The translations under genes were made by a program, and so were the position numbers. Positions 16,044 through 24,358 of a DNA stretch of 64,000 nucleotides are shown here, in pieces. The stretch's first letter is position 1; each line of letters begins with the position of its first letter. This DNA is from Candidatus Treponema caballi (GTDB lineage: Bacteria > Spirochaetota > Spirochaetia > Treponematales > Treponemataceae): NCBI GenBank assembly GCA_018066285.1, contig JAGHRS010000052.1:1-64000 (forward strand), in the 5' to 3' direction. The notes below the pieces were generated by a model, which worked only from the letters and a program-made list of their open reading frames with translations, was not told where the DNA came from and did not search any database.

Positions 16044-17129
16044 CTAGAACCGGAACTCCTCTACTCCGCGCTTGACGGCGGCGGGGCACTTGTGGGCGTG
16101 GAACGGGCCGTACGCGCACTGGGGGCAGCTGGCGCACTTCACGTACGGCTCGCCGGTCAGGATGGCTCCGGTGAATGCGGGGTCTGCGAGGAGGCCGCAC
16201 GCAAGGTCTATGGTGTCGATAAGGTCGTGGTCGAACATGTAGCGCACCTGCTCCACTGTCCTGAAGCCGTTCACTGTCGAGACCGGAACGCGTCCCTTGA
16301 AGTGTTCGTGCATGGCGACACCAAGGGCTGCGATTTTTGTGTATGGCAGCGATTCATCCCAGGGAACATCGGGGAACTCTGCGATGCCACATGACACCTG
16401 CAGGTAATCGCAGCCGGCAGCGACGTACTGTTCGGCGATGAGGGGCGCTTCTTTTGGTGAGGGGTCAGCGCCCGACACGCGCATTGATATGATGAAGTCT
16501 GGCCCGCACGCTTTTCTGATGCCGCTGATTATCTCGCTTCCAAAACGCGCAAGATTTTCAATGCTGCCGCCGTACCGGTCAGTCCGTTTGTTCACCGGAG
16601 ATGCAAAATTATTTATGAGATACGCGTGACAGCCGTGCAGCTGAACGCCGTCATAGCCCGCTTTCTGTGCACGGATGGCGGCATCCACAAACTGCTGCTG
16701 GATGCGCGCAATGTCTTCCAAAGTAAGCTCAACGGCATCCACTTCTTCATCGCCGTTGTTCCAGCGTACTTTTGTCGGGGAAGTGAGCGGGCCGCATGCA
16801 GGATGCGTTCCAAGTCCGCCATGATGTATCTGCGGAATGATAAGCGTACCATGCTTATGAACGGCATCGGCAATCTTTCTGTGGCCTTCAATCTGCTCAT
16901 CACACCAGAGGCCGAGCTGAGACGGGAAAAGGCGGCCCTCAGGAGCAACGCACGTTGCTTCAAGCACAATAAGGCCGACGCCGTGTTTTGCACGCTCTTC
17001 GTAGTGGTGCACAAACTCATCAGTTACAAGGCCATCAGCGCCTGCAGCAAATTTGACGGTAGGCGCCATGGTGATGCGGTTCTTAAGTGTCTTTGTTCCA
17101 ATTTTAATGGGGGATGCGGGATCTGTCAT
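16044..17129 (-). CDS. Old-yellow-enzyme family NADH:flavin oxidoreductase
   Basis: A 361-residue FMN-dependent TIM-barrel reductase. MAPTVKFAAGADGLVTDEF, IIPQIHHGGLGTHP (catalytic-pair position), YDGVQLHGCHAYLINNF and RVSGADPS are the usual strand ends of the family, with VSTVNGFRT for phosphate binding. The C-terminus has a cysteine set C332-x2-C335-x2-C338-x9-C348, like the 4Fe-4S site of dienoyl-CoA reductase relatives, but the flavodoxin/NADPH domain that normally follows is absent. Substrates are likely enoates or similar. TATACT lies 6 nt before the ATG. Confidence 0.9.
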   Translation of the reverse strand: MTDPASPIKIGTKTLKNRITMAPTVKFAAGADGLVTDEFVHHYEERAKHGVGLIVLEATCVAPEGRLFPSQLGLWCDEQIEGHRKIADAVHKHGTLIIPQIHHGGLGTHPACGPLTSPTKVRWNNGDEEVDAVELTLEDIARIQQQFVDAAIRAQKAGYDGVQLHGCHAYLINNFASPVNKRTDRYGGSIENLARFGSEIISGIRKACGPDFIISMRVSGADPSPKEAPLIAEQYVAAGCDYLQVSCGIAEFPDVPWDESLPYTKIAALGVAMHEHFKGRVPVSTVNGFRTVEQVRYMFDHDLIDTIDLACGLLADPAFTGAILTGEPYVKCASCPQCAYGPFHAHKCPAAVKRGVEEFRF

Positions 17130-17204
17130 GTAGATAGTATAGCATGAATTCTAGAAACACTGATTGTCTTTTCTTTAATTGATTACTTTCAATGTATTGT
17201 TTTA

Positions 17205-17233
17205 TTGACATTTCAAGAATACAAATATATACT
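17205..17233 (+). promoter_or_regulatory. Promoter of the second XRE/PIN pair
   Basis: A perfect TTGACA (17205-17210) and TATACT (17228-17233) with 17-nt spacing, the same hexamers and spacing as at 8388-8416. The ATG at 17241 lies where transcription would begin, so the mRNA is probably leaderless. Confidence 0.75.
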
Positions 17234-17240
17234 TTTCAGT

Positions 17241-17747
17241 ATGAAGGAAATACTGATTAAGCTGCGGACAGAAAACAGGTATACTCAGGATCAGATAGCC
17301 AGAATGCTCGGCATAACGCGACAGTCATACATCAAGTATGAAGCAGGTGATGTTGAGCCAACCGTCGAAATGGTCCGCAAACTGAGCCGCTTTTATTCGG
17401 TTCCCTACGAAGTGCTGATTGACAACAGCATCACCCCAAAAAGTGTTTCCTACCCGGATGAAGACAAAGCCGGCTTTTGCGCCGCAGAACCTGCACCGGC
17501 ATACGATACTGCAGGCGAATCCTTTTCAGCAGACTATTTTGCAGAACAGCTTAATTACCTGAGTGGCGTCATTGCCTCGATGCAGAAGAAACTCATGCTC
17601 GCAAGTTTTTCGGCGCAGCACGAAAACACGCAAGTCTCTTCCCGCACCGCAAAAACGCTGGATAAAACAGCCTTTTTCGCAGAATACGGCGATGTGCAAA
17701 TCGACGGATCATATGTTGAAGAATGGAGGCAGATGAGCCTCATATGA
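17241..17747 (+). CDS. XRE-family regulator, antitoxin candidate
   Basis: A 168-residue protein with an N-terminal Cro/CI helix-turn-helix, YTQDQIARMLGITRQSYIKY at its core, closely matching the XRE protein at 7777-8370. The rest is a flexible linker and a C-terminal segment ending EEWRQMSLI that may bind the PIN toxin. The ATG at 17241 is used because the -10 element overlaps the earlier in-frame start at 17205. Its stop codon overlaps the PIN start (ATATGA). Likely autoregulated. Confidence 0.85.
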   Translation: MKEILIKLRTENRYTQDQIARMLGITRQSYIKYEAGDVEPTVEMVRKLSRFYSVPYEVLIDNSITPKSVSYPDEDKAGFCAAEPAPAYDTAGESFSADYFAEQLNYLSGVIASMQKKLMLASFSAQHENTQVSSRTAKTLDKTAFFAEYGDVQIDGSYVEEWRQMSLI

Positions 17748-18127
17748 TTCTGTTCGATACAAACGTCATCATTGATATGTCAAATAATCCTGAAAATGCT
17801 GCGTGGGATATTTACTCAAAAGAACCAGCGGCTACATGCGGAATCACAATAACCGAACTGTACCGCGGCTTCAGGAATGACCGCGAAAAAGCAAAAATTG
17901 AAATGCTGCTTTCTGGATTCCAGATAATTCCCATTGAACAGAATGACTGGAAGGAAGCTGGCTTACTCATTGCAGAACTCAGAGACAGCGGTGTAACAGT
18001 TCCGTTTCAGGACGCAATCATCGCGTATCTTGCCATCAAGAATAACTGTGCGGTTTTGACTTCTGACAGGCACTTTAAGCTGATTAAAGCGTGTGACGAG
18101 CGGCTGCAGCTGATGCTCAACATCTGA
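17744..18127 (+). CDS. PIN-domain ribonuclease, VapC-like toxin candidate
   Basis: A 127-residue PIN-domain protein with the VapC layout: ILFDTNVIIDMS (first Asp), GITITELYRGF (Glu), VPFQDAIIAYLA (third acid) and VLTSDRHFKLI (fourth). It should be an endoribonuclease toxin held by the XRE protein encoded just upstream. The ATG at 17744 overlaps that gene's TGA. An in-frame ATG at 17723 is possible but would add seven residues before the first beta strand. Its 3' end overlaps a truncated acetyltransferase fragment on the opposite strand. Confidence 0.87.
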   Translation: MILFDTNVIIDMSNNPENAAWDIYSKEPAATCGITITELYRGFRNDREKAKIEMLLSGFQIIPIEQNDWKEAGLLIAELRDSGVTVPFQDAIIAYLAIKNNCAVLTSDRHFKLIKACDERLQLMLNI

Positions 18128-18230
18128 GCAGATGGCTCTCATCGCAGCCGCGGTTCACTTCATCAAGCTGGATGTACAGCTCAAGCAGCGACGGGATGTC
18201 ATCCTCTGTAAGCAGTCTGTATTCAATCAT
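18117..18230 (-). pseudogene. N-terminal stub of a GNAT acetyltransferase
   Basis: A 37-codon minus-strand frame with a good start (GAGGTG 7 nt before ATG) reads MIEYRLLTEDDIPSLLELYI then QLDEVNRGCDESHLLRC. The first strand and helix are the classic GNAT opening (YRxLTxEDIPxLLELY). The acetyl-CoA pyrophosphate loop is absent because the frame ends within the 3' end of the PIN gene. It is best read as a GNAT gene cut off at the point where the toxin-antitoxin module adjoins it. Confidence 0.7.
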
Positions 18231-18250
18231 GATGTTCCACCTCTGTGTGT

Positions 18251-18865
18251 TCAGTCCTTGAGCCAGCCGTTTTCGCGGGCGCGCGCTATGTTCGCGTCAT
18301 ACCAGCTTCTGAGCGCTGGAATCGTCTCAATCGCGGGGCCTATTCTCTTATCCACCTGCGCGATCGTGGGCTTTCCCTCAACCCAGGTGTGGCCTTTTGT
18401 AAGCGTGTTGTGAAGGTATGGCTGAATGCGGTCCATGGCGGCTGCGTACTTTGCGTCGGGCGTTTCCATGGCGTCAAACTCTTCCCAGAGCTTGCGGAAC
18501 TCTTTTCCTATGAGTTCGGGAAGCTGGCCGAAGAGCTTGTCGGCGGCGAGTTTTTCGCGCGCTTCCTTGTCTTCGTTTGCGTGGACGTCGTAGGCGAACG
18601 TGTCACCGGCGTATATTTCAACAAGATCGTGGACAATGCACATTTCTGCGGCGCGGGCAATGTCGCAGCCTTCGGGAGCATAGTCTCTGAAAAGCATGCA
18701 CATGAGCGCGATGTGCCACGAATGCTCGGCGTCGTTCTCGCGGCGACTGCCATCCACAAGCATGGTGCGGCGCGCGATGCCGGTCATCTTGTCCACTTCT
18801 GCCGTGAAGTGGAGGAGCTGGTTAATCTTCTCATCACTTCCCGGTAAAAAATCTTCTACACCCAT
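18251..18865 (-). CDS. HD-domain hydrolase (YfbR/HDDC2-like 5'-nucleotidase)
   Basis: A 204-residue HD-superfamily phosphohydrolase. ENDAEHSWHIALM supplies the first metal-binding histidines, CIVHDLVEIYAGD the HD pair, and a later aspartate is in AAAMDRIQPYL. This order matches YfbR-type deoxyribonucleoside 5'-monophosphatases and HDDC2 proteins. The distal LHNTLTKGHTWVEG segment is also typical. GGGAG precedes the ATG. It lies 36 nt downstream of the GH43 gene on the same strand. Confidence 0.87.
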   Translation of the reverse strand: MGVEDFLPGSDEKINQLLHFTAEVDKMTGIARRTMLVDGSRRENDAEHSWHIALMCMLFRDYAPEGCDIARAAEMCIVHDLVEIYAGDTFAYDVHANEDKEAREKLAADKLFGQLPELIGKEFRKLWEEFDAMETPDAKYAAAMDRIQPYLHNTLTKGHTWVEGKPTIAQVDKRIGPAIETIPALRSWYDANIARARENGWLKD

Positions 18866-18901
18866 GTCTCCCTCCCGCAGCTGCCTGAAAGCGTCTGCAT
18901 C

Positions 18902-19840
18902 TTATATCTTTTTTATCTCACTGCACTTAGCGACTGTGTCGATTGTGCCATCCGCGTTGTACATGAACTCTGCCACGCATACCGAGCGGTGGAACAGACT
19001 GCCGCCAGGAAGCTCATCCGTGTGGTAGAACAGGTATGAGTGCCCCTTGAAGTCGCAGATTCCCGGATGATTCGTGAAGCACGGGCCTTCTTCCATAAGG
19101 ACGCCGCCGTACACCCACGGACCTGTCGGTGACTTGGATGTTGAGTATGCGAAGTGCTCGTTCCTCTTGTCGCCCTTCTTGCCGGCAAAAGCGGCGTACA
19201 CCATGTAGTACAGGTCATTCCGCCTGTAGAACCAGGGACCTTCGCCATAGCTGGTGCCCGTGTAATGGCTTCCCGTACCGAAAGATTCTGTCGTCATCGG
19301 GATTTTCCGAATGCCCACTTCCCTGTTGTATGAAACCATGTCTTCGTTCAAGAGGACATAGCGCAGTTCAGGATTTCCGAAGTAGAGATATGCCTGGCCG
19401 TCATCATCGATGAACACGGTAGGGTCAATGTCGTTCCAGTCGCCTTCATCAATGAGCGGCGCACCAATGTCTCTGTACGGGCCTTCCGGCTTATCCGCGA
19501 CGCCGACTGCAATCGCCATGCCGGTATCCTTGCCTGCCTTGTGGACAGGACAGTACAGGTAGAACTTGCCGTTCCGTCCGACGCACTGCGGCGCCCATGC
19601 GCGGTCGTCTGCCCAGGCGATGTCATCAAGAGAGAAGATGGTGCCGTGGTCTGTCCAGTTCACCATATCCTTTGTGGAAAAGCAGCACCAGTCACGCATG
19701 GTGTAGAAGTCGTTTATGAGCACGTCTTCATCGTGCGTCGTAAAGAGATAGAGCGTGTCGCCGACAACCAGCGGTGCCGGGTCAGCCGTAAAAACAGTCT
19801 TGCAGATAGGATTTGTCGTTGCCGTAAACGTTTTTGCCAT
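18902..19840 (-). CDS. Glycoside hydrolase family 43 enzyme
   Basis: A 312-residue five-bladed beta-propeller hydrolase. FTADPAPLVVGDTLYLFTTH carries the general-base Asp, DWNDIDPTVFIDDDGQAYLY the pKa-modulating Asp, and SYGEGPWFYRRNDLYYMVY the acid Glu. This is the GH43 triad, and characterised relatives act on arabinan, arabinoxylan or xylo-oligosaccharides. It has no signal peptide, so it should act on imported oligosaccharides in the cytoplasm. It follows mntP by 15 nt, with the SGNH esterase upstream, which fits hemicellulose use. Confidence 0.92.
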   Translation of the reverse strand: MAKTFTATTNPICKTVFTADPAPLVVGDTLYLFTTHDEDVLINDFYTMRDWCCFSTKDMVNWTDHGTIFSLDDIAWADDRAWAPQCVGRNGKFYLYCPVHKAGKDTGMAIAVGVADKPEGPYRDIGAPLIDEGDWNDIDPTVFIDDDGQAYLYFGNPELRYVLLNEDMVSYNREVGIRKIPMTTESFGTGSHYTGTSYGEGPWFYRRNDLYYMVYAAFAGKKGDKRNEHFAYSTSKSPTGPWVYGGVLMEEGPCFTNHPGICDFKGHSYLFYHTDELPGGSLFHRSVCVAEFMYNADGTIDTVAKCSEIKKI

Positions 19841-19855
19841 ATGGGCCTCCGCGCC

Positions 19856-20446
19856 TTAAAAGAAGACGCCTTTCACGAATATTTCAATACCGATGCCGAC
19901 AAGGATGACACCGCCAAGGATGCTCGCCTTACCGCTGAGTTTCGTACCCACTTTCTTGCCGATTACAAGGCCGCCGATGCAGATGAAGAACGTAACGACG
20001 GCGATTATCATGCTTGCGACAAACGCCATGAGCGCACCGTAATCCGCAATCGTAAAGCCGACAGAAAGAGCATCAATTGAGGTCGCTATTCCCTGCACGA
20101 CAAGTGTGCCAAAGGCGAGCTTTTTTTCCCCGCCGTCTTCTGCTTCCCCACCGCGGATGCCTTCAATGAGCATCTTGCCGCCAATGTACAGCAGCAGAAT
20201 GAGCGCTATCCACGGGATGAACGCCTGGAACGCGCTGAAGTACACAACTATGGTATGGACGCAGATCCAGCCGATCATCGGCATGGCGAACTGAAAAACG
20301 CCGTAGCAGCCCGCGATAAGGCTCATGCGGCCGCCTTTCATATCAGGCTCGTTCAGGCCGTTTGCCATGCTCACCGAGAAGGCGTCCATGGCAAGACCGA
20401 CGCCGAGAAGAATGCTGTTTATGAAGAATGTGAAATTCCAGGACAT
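19856..20446 (-). CDS. mntP: Manganese efflux pump MntP
   Basis: A 196-residue protein with six transmembrane segments in two related halves. GVGLAMDAFSVSMANG and GIATSIDALSVGFTIADYG are the paired motifs with membrane aspartates characteristic of MntP (formerly YebN). It exports Mn2+ and protects against manganese excess. A yybP-ykoY riboswitch often precedes mntP, but the 78-nt gap upstream has no room for one and instead has a 16-bp palindrome (20500-20515). Its position between carbohydrate genes is probably chance. Confidence 0.93.
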   Translation of the reverse strand: MSWNFTFFINSILLGVGLAMDAFSVSMANGLNEPDMKGGRMSLIAGCYGVFQFAMPMIGWICVHTIVVYFSAFQAFIPWIALILLLYIGGKMLIEGIRGGEAEDGGEKKLAFGTLVVQGIATSIDALSVGFTIADYGALMAFVASMIIAVVTFFICIGGLVIGKKVGTKLSGKASILGGVILVGIGIEIFVKGVFF

Positions 20447-20499
20447 AAAAACCTCGTGCCGTCAGTAGTATCAGACGAAAGCCGGTTGTGCAAGACTAA

Positions 20500-20515
20500 C
20501 TGAAAGCGCTTTCAG
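20500..20515. promoter_or_regulatory. 16-bp perfect palindrome, LacI/cre-like operator
   Basis: CTGAAAGCGCTTTCAG is a perfect palindrome with the central CG typical of LacI-family and cre operators. It lies between the stop of the SGNH esterase gene and the start of mntP, upstream of mntP and GH43 on the minus strand. Confidence 0.5.
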
Positions 20516-20524
20516 CACATCCGT

Positions 20525-21499
20525 TTAGAAGCCGAGCTCGCGGATTTTTTCGACAAGGTTCCGGCCATAGACTTCGCAGCCCAGGCAGTTTGGATGCAGG
20601 TTGTCGAGGTAGTATTCAGGAAGGTGTGGCACGAGCGTAAAGCCGTCGACCATTCTGATGTTCGGGTACTGTGCGAGGATTTCCTTGAGGTTGTCGCAGA
20701 ACTTGACGAGGGTTGGAACGCCCTGCATGTTGTCACCGCGCCAGAGCGGCGTAATGACGAGCGTCGGCATATCCTTGCCGTACAGTTCGAACAGGCGCGG
20801 ATAGAATTCCTTGACCATCTTCATGTCCAGGTCGCCGTACTGGTTGGTGCCGAGCGCGACCACGAGCTTTTCAGGCTTGTAGCCGGTCATTTCAAGCAGG
20901 CTGCCCTTGTCGTACACATAGCCGCCGATTCCCTGATTGATGATGTCCCAGTTCAGAAGGCGGTTGGCAACGCTCACGTACGTCTGGCTTGAGCGGAGCG
21001 GACCGAAGCCCTGGGTGATTGAGTCGCCGAGCCAGAGCACTTTCGGACCCTTCTTTGCAGGCTCGTATGTGCCATTTATCGTGAAGTTCTTTACAAGCAC
21101 GGTGGCATCAGCCGGCAGATAGATGATGACCTTTCTCTTTCCGCCGTCGTAAATGCCTTCGCGGTGGGCTGTCAGGTCAAAGGTGAGCGTACCGGTGTCC
21201 ATCAGGTCCTTCACGTAGAAAATCTGGCTCAGAAGGCCATCTGTATACAGCTCGAATGAGTCAGGTGAACCTTTCCAGATGATTTTATAGTCAAACGAAA
21301 CGCTGTCTGCATCCGTCGTGAATTCAAATGTCTTTGAAGTGGAAGCTGTCGAACGGTCATAGTAAAAATCCATTCTCTGCTTGAACCAGGCAATCTGGTC
21401 CTTTGTATGCTGATGTGCCTGTATGTAGCCGCATTCAGCATCTTCAAAACTGTAAGCGCCAAAATAAATCTTCTTCAGTTCTTCATTTGTCAATGTCAT
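20525..21499 (-). CDS. SGNH/GDSL-family carbohydrate esterase-like protein
   Basis: A 324-residue protein with an N-terminal beta-sandwich (about 1-145) and a C-terminal SGNH hydrolase domain. VLWLGDSITQGFG holds block I with Ser160, INQGIGG the Gly of block II, VVALGTNQYGD the Asn of block III, and YLDNLHPN the Asp and His of block V. The jelly-roll plus SGNH order matches CE2/CE3-like acetylesterases that remove acetyl groups from plant polysaccharides. No signal peptide is visible, so it may act inside the cell. It is the first gene of the run leading to mntP and GH43. Confidence 0.88.
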   Translation of the reverse strand: MTLTNEELKKIYFGAYSFEDAECGYIQAHQHTKDQIAWFKQRMDFYYDRSTASTSKTFEFTTDADSVSFDYKIIWKGSPDSFELYTDGLLSQIFYVKDLMDTGTLTFDLTAHREGIYDGGKRKVIIYLPADATVLVKNFTINGTYEPAKKGPKVLWLGDSITQGFGPLRSSQTYVSVANRLLNWDIINQGIGGYVYDKGSLLEMTGYKPEKLVVALGTNQYGDLDMKMVKEFYPRLFELYGKDMPTLVITPLWRGDNMQGVPTLVKFCDNLKEILAQYPNIRMVDGFTLVPHLPEYYLDNLHPNCLGCEVYGRNLVEKIRELGF

Positions 21500-21643
21500 G
21501 ATTTCATCCCCATTTTCCGGCAGGCTAACTGCCAGAATTCATATTATACACTATTTAGCAATAAATTACTGCGTTTATTCTTTGCATTTACGCCGCTCGT
21601 TTTCCATTTTACTATGTAAAATAAGGAGTTGTATCTAAAAAAG

Positions 21644-24325
21644 ATGAGTTCTGGTTTTCTGTATGCAGCAGTAACACTTGTCTGTACTACGGGCATCTTC
21701 ATGGTCTGGTTCAGAGTTCATGCGCTTTCAGACAGGGTTTCAGTCAGAAATGCATTCCTAGGTATCCTCAACTTTTATATCATGTTTACCCTGATAGACA
21801 CCGTGTGGGGTATTCTCTTCACCCGTATCATTCCAAACAGCAGGGTTTCTCTTACCATAGCAACTTACTTTTTTCATGTGGCTTCAGCCATAAGCGCATT
21901 CTGGTGGACCGGATTCATCTGTACATTTCTCAACGCATCTGAATCTGTCAAAAAAGTCATAGACGTTGTCCGTACAATACTTTTCTCAATACAGATAATC
22001 ATCCTTGCAGCTAACATAAAACTTGGTCTTGCTTTTTATTTTGAACCAGACTATACATATGTAACGCTCTGGCCAAGAAGTATACTGTTTCAGATACAGT
22101 TATGCCACTACGTTTTTATCATAGGCTTTTCTTCCATATCATTGGCACAAACTCATGATTCCATCAGAAAAAGCAAACTGGTAGCTGCAATCTTCTTTTC
22201 TATCATATTGATTCTGTTCGGCATCGGCCAGATGAAATATCCCGAAATACCGTTCTATTCCATGGGTTTTTTCGTAACATCCATAGTGATTTACCTTACC
22301 ACAGTCAGCCATGTCCGTAAAATGGACGAACAGCAGCGCGAGGCCCTCATTACAGGTCTGGCCGACGATTATGAATCAGTTGTCCTTATCAACCTGAATA
22401 ACGACACCATTGAAACCATAAAAGAAACAACATCTTTTAAAGAACAACACAAAGACAATACAGAAACTCTTTTCTCCCGGTTCAATGAAAAGGCAACAGC
22501 CTATATTCACCCGGATGACAGGATGAGATTCCTCGAAGAACTGGCCCCGGAGAACATCAGAGCAAAACTCGATTCACAGAAATCATTCTTCCTGAGTTAC
22601 CGCCAGTATATAGACAATAAAGCAGTTTATTACAGGCTGAAGGTGTTCCGTACTGACAACTGGGAAAAGAGCTCAGAGCTCATAATAGGAACGAGCAACA
22701 TGGATGAGATCATCCGCAAACAGATCAGTTTTAACGAAGAAAACACCAGAAAGACATCAGTTCTCAACGCATTGGCCAGTTCTTATGAATCAGTCTGCTA
22801 TGTTAATCTTGAAACACTGAAATACATACCTTTCTTCAGCACAGATGAACTGAAGCAATGGTATAAGACAGACTCCTATAGAACTGATTTTACCGCCTAC
22901 ATTCATGAAAAAGTCGCTGTTGAATATCGCGATGCCCTGCTCTCTGCCGTTTCAGAAGAAAGCTTTGCAGAATACCGTAAACCGGAAAACTTCGGAAATC
23001 AGAAATTCGTCACTCTGCAGTTTCTGGTCGAAATAAACAAAAAAATGATCTGGTGCGAATTCTCGCTCATCCGGATAGATGAAACACACATCATTGCAGC
23101 AATTCAGAACCGTGATGAGATAATACGTAACGATCTGGAACAGAAACTCAATCTTGCAGAAGCAAAGGAAAAAGCAGAAGCTGCAAGCCGGGCGAAGACA
23201 ACTTTCCTGTTCAATATGAGCCATGACATCCGTACGCCTATGAACGCAGTCAGCGGATTCATTGAACTGGCAGAACGCAACCTGGGAAACAATGAGAAGA
23301 TTTCTGACTATCTTTCAAAGGCAAAAACTTCAAGCGAGCATCTGCTCAACCTGATAAATGACGTACTAGACATGAGCCGCATTGAAAGTGGCAAGGCAAC
23401 CATTGATGCCGTTCCAACTGATATAAGGGCAGAAACAAACAAACTTTTCGCCATTCTTGAAGTTTCTGCAAAAGCAAAAGGCATAGACTTTACGACCGAT
23501 GTCTCTTCAATCAGGAATAATTACATCTATAGCGATATTCTTCACCTGAACCAGATTCTGCTGAACATCGTTTCGAATGCAATAAAATACACAAAGCCCG
23601 GTGGAAGCGTGTCACTTTCCATAAGACAGCTTGAAGAAGCGGAAGAAGGAAAAGCTTCTTACTGCATGCAGATAAAGGATACCGGCATCGGCATGAGCAA
23701 GGAATTCCAGAAGCATATATATGACGAATTCTCCCGCGCAAAAAACACAACGGAAAGTGGCATAGAAGGCACCGGTCTCGGTATGGCAATCGTCAAGCGG
23801 CTTGTCACCATGATGAAGGGCGACATTGAAATTGAGTCAGAGCTTGGAAAAGGCACTGTAGTCCAGGTATATCTGACCTTCAGGATTGCTGAAAACGAAA
23901 CCAGTGAGCAGCCAACTGAAATCCAGGACCAGACAGAGCTTCGTGGCAGAAGGCTTCTGCTTGTTGAAGACAATGAGCTCAACAGGGAAATTGCGCGTGA
24001 CATTCTGGCTTACGAAGACCTTGAAATAGAAGAAGCCGAAGACGGCTCCATTGCCGTCGAAAAAGTTAAGGCTCATGATTCCGACTATTACGACTATGTC
24101 CTTATGGATATCCAGATGCCGTACATGAACGGTTACCAGGCAGCACGTGTAATAAGAAGCCTGAAAAATGCTGATTACTCAAAGCTGCCAATCATTGCCA
24201 TGACGGCAAATGCTTTTGAAGAAGACATACGGAACGCCCTTGAGGCAGGCATGAACGATCATCTTGCAAAGCCTATCAATGTTCCTGAATTAATCAACTG
24301 CCTGAAAAAAAATGCCCGTGAGTAA
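21644..24325 (+). CDS. Hybrid sensor histidine kinase with receiver domain
   Basis: About 893 residues. Seven or so hydrophobic helices occupy residues 1-215. Two PAS-like regions follow, each opening with an ASSYESV- or ADDYESV-like segment. The HisKA box MSHDIRTPMNAVSGFIELAE has the phospho-histidine near 526. The ATPase part shows an N-box (LLNIVSNAIKYTKPGG), a G1 box (IKDTGIGMS) and a G2 box (GTGLGMAIVKRL). The C-terminal receiver has LLVEDNELN and LMDIQMPYMNG with the phospho-Asp near 820. A downstream Hpt protein is expected, and two free ones lie at 50698-51403. The start is uncertain: AAGGAG abuts a TTG at 21629, while the ATG at 21644 lies 15 nt from it. Confidence 0.93.
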   Translation: MSSGFLYAAVTLVCTTGIFMVWFRVHALSDRVSVRNAFLGILNFYIMFTLIDTVWGILFTRIIPNSRVSLTIATYFFHVASAISAFWWTGFICTFLNASESVKKVIDVVRTILFSIQIIILAANIKLGLAFYFEPDYTYVTLWPRSILFQIQLCHYVFIIGFSSISLAQTHDSIRKSKLVAAIFFSIILILFGIGQMKYPEIPFYSMGFFVTSIVIYLTTVSHVRKMDEQQREALITGLADDYESVVLINLNNDTIETIKETTSFKEQHKDNTETLFSRFNEKATAYIHPDDRMRFLEELAPENIRAKLDSQKSFFLSYRQYIDNKAVYYRLKVFRTDNWEKSSELIIGTSNMDEIIRKQISFNEENTRKTSVLNALASSYESVCYVNLETLKYIPFFSTDELKQWYKTDSYRTDFTAYIHEKVAVEYRDALLSAVSEESFAEYRKPENFGNQKFVTLQFLVEINKKMIWCEFSLIRIDETHIIAAIQNRDEIIRNDLEQKLNLAEAKEKAEAASRAKTTFLFNMSHDIRTPMNAVSGFIELAERNLGNNEKISDYLSKAKTSSEHLLNLINDVLDMSRIESGKATIDAVPTDIRAETNKLFAILEVSAKAKGIDFTTDVSSIRNNYIYSDILHLNQILLNIVSNAIKYTKPGGSVSLSIRQLEEAEEGKASYCMQIKDTGIGMSKEFQKHIYDEFSRAKNTTESGIEGTGLGMAIVKRLVTMMKGDIEIESELGKGTVVQVYLTFRIAENETSEQPTEIQDQTELRGRRLLLVEDNELNREIARDILAYEDLEIEEAEDGSIAVEKVKAHDSDYYDYVLMDIQMPYMNGYQAARVIRSLKNADYSKLPIIAMTANAFEEDIRNALEAGMNDHLAKPINVPELINCLKKNARE

Positions 24326-24336
24326 TCTTACGGGCA
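24305..24336 (-). terminator. Terminator of the PAS-GGDEF gene, inside the kinase 3' end
   Basis: Read on the minus strand, TGCCCGT/ACGGGCA (24330-24336 and 24313-24319) forms a 7-bp stem followed by a T-run (24305-24312). It lies within the last codons of the convergent kinase gene. Confidence 0.65.
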
Positions 24337-24358
24337 GACTTCAAAGAAACCGGAAACG

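Noticed and set aside
20447-20524. yybP-ykoY manganese riboswitch upstream of mntP
   Set aside because: The gap is only 78 nt, most of it taken by a palindrome and the flanking gene ends. No pairing pattern of the riboswitch is seen.
21629-21643. TTG start five codons before the ATG of the hybrid kinase
   Set aside because: The AAGGAG directly abuts the TTG, leaving no spacer. The ATG at 21644 is too far for ideal spacing but more likely. The choice remains uncertain.
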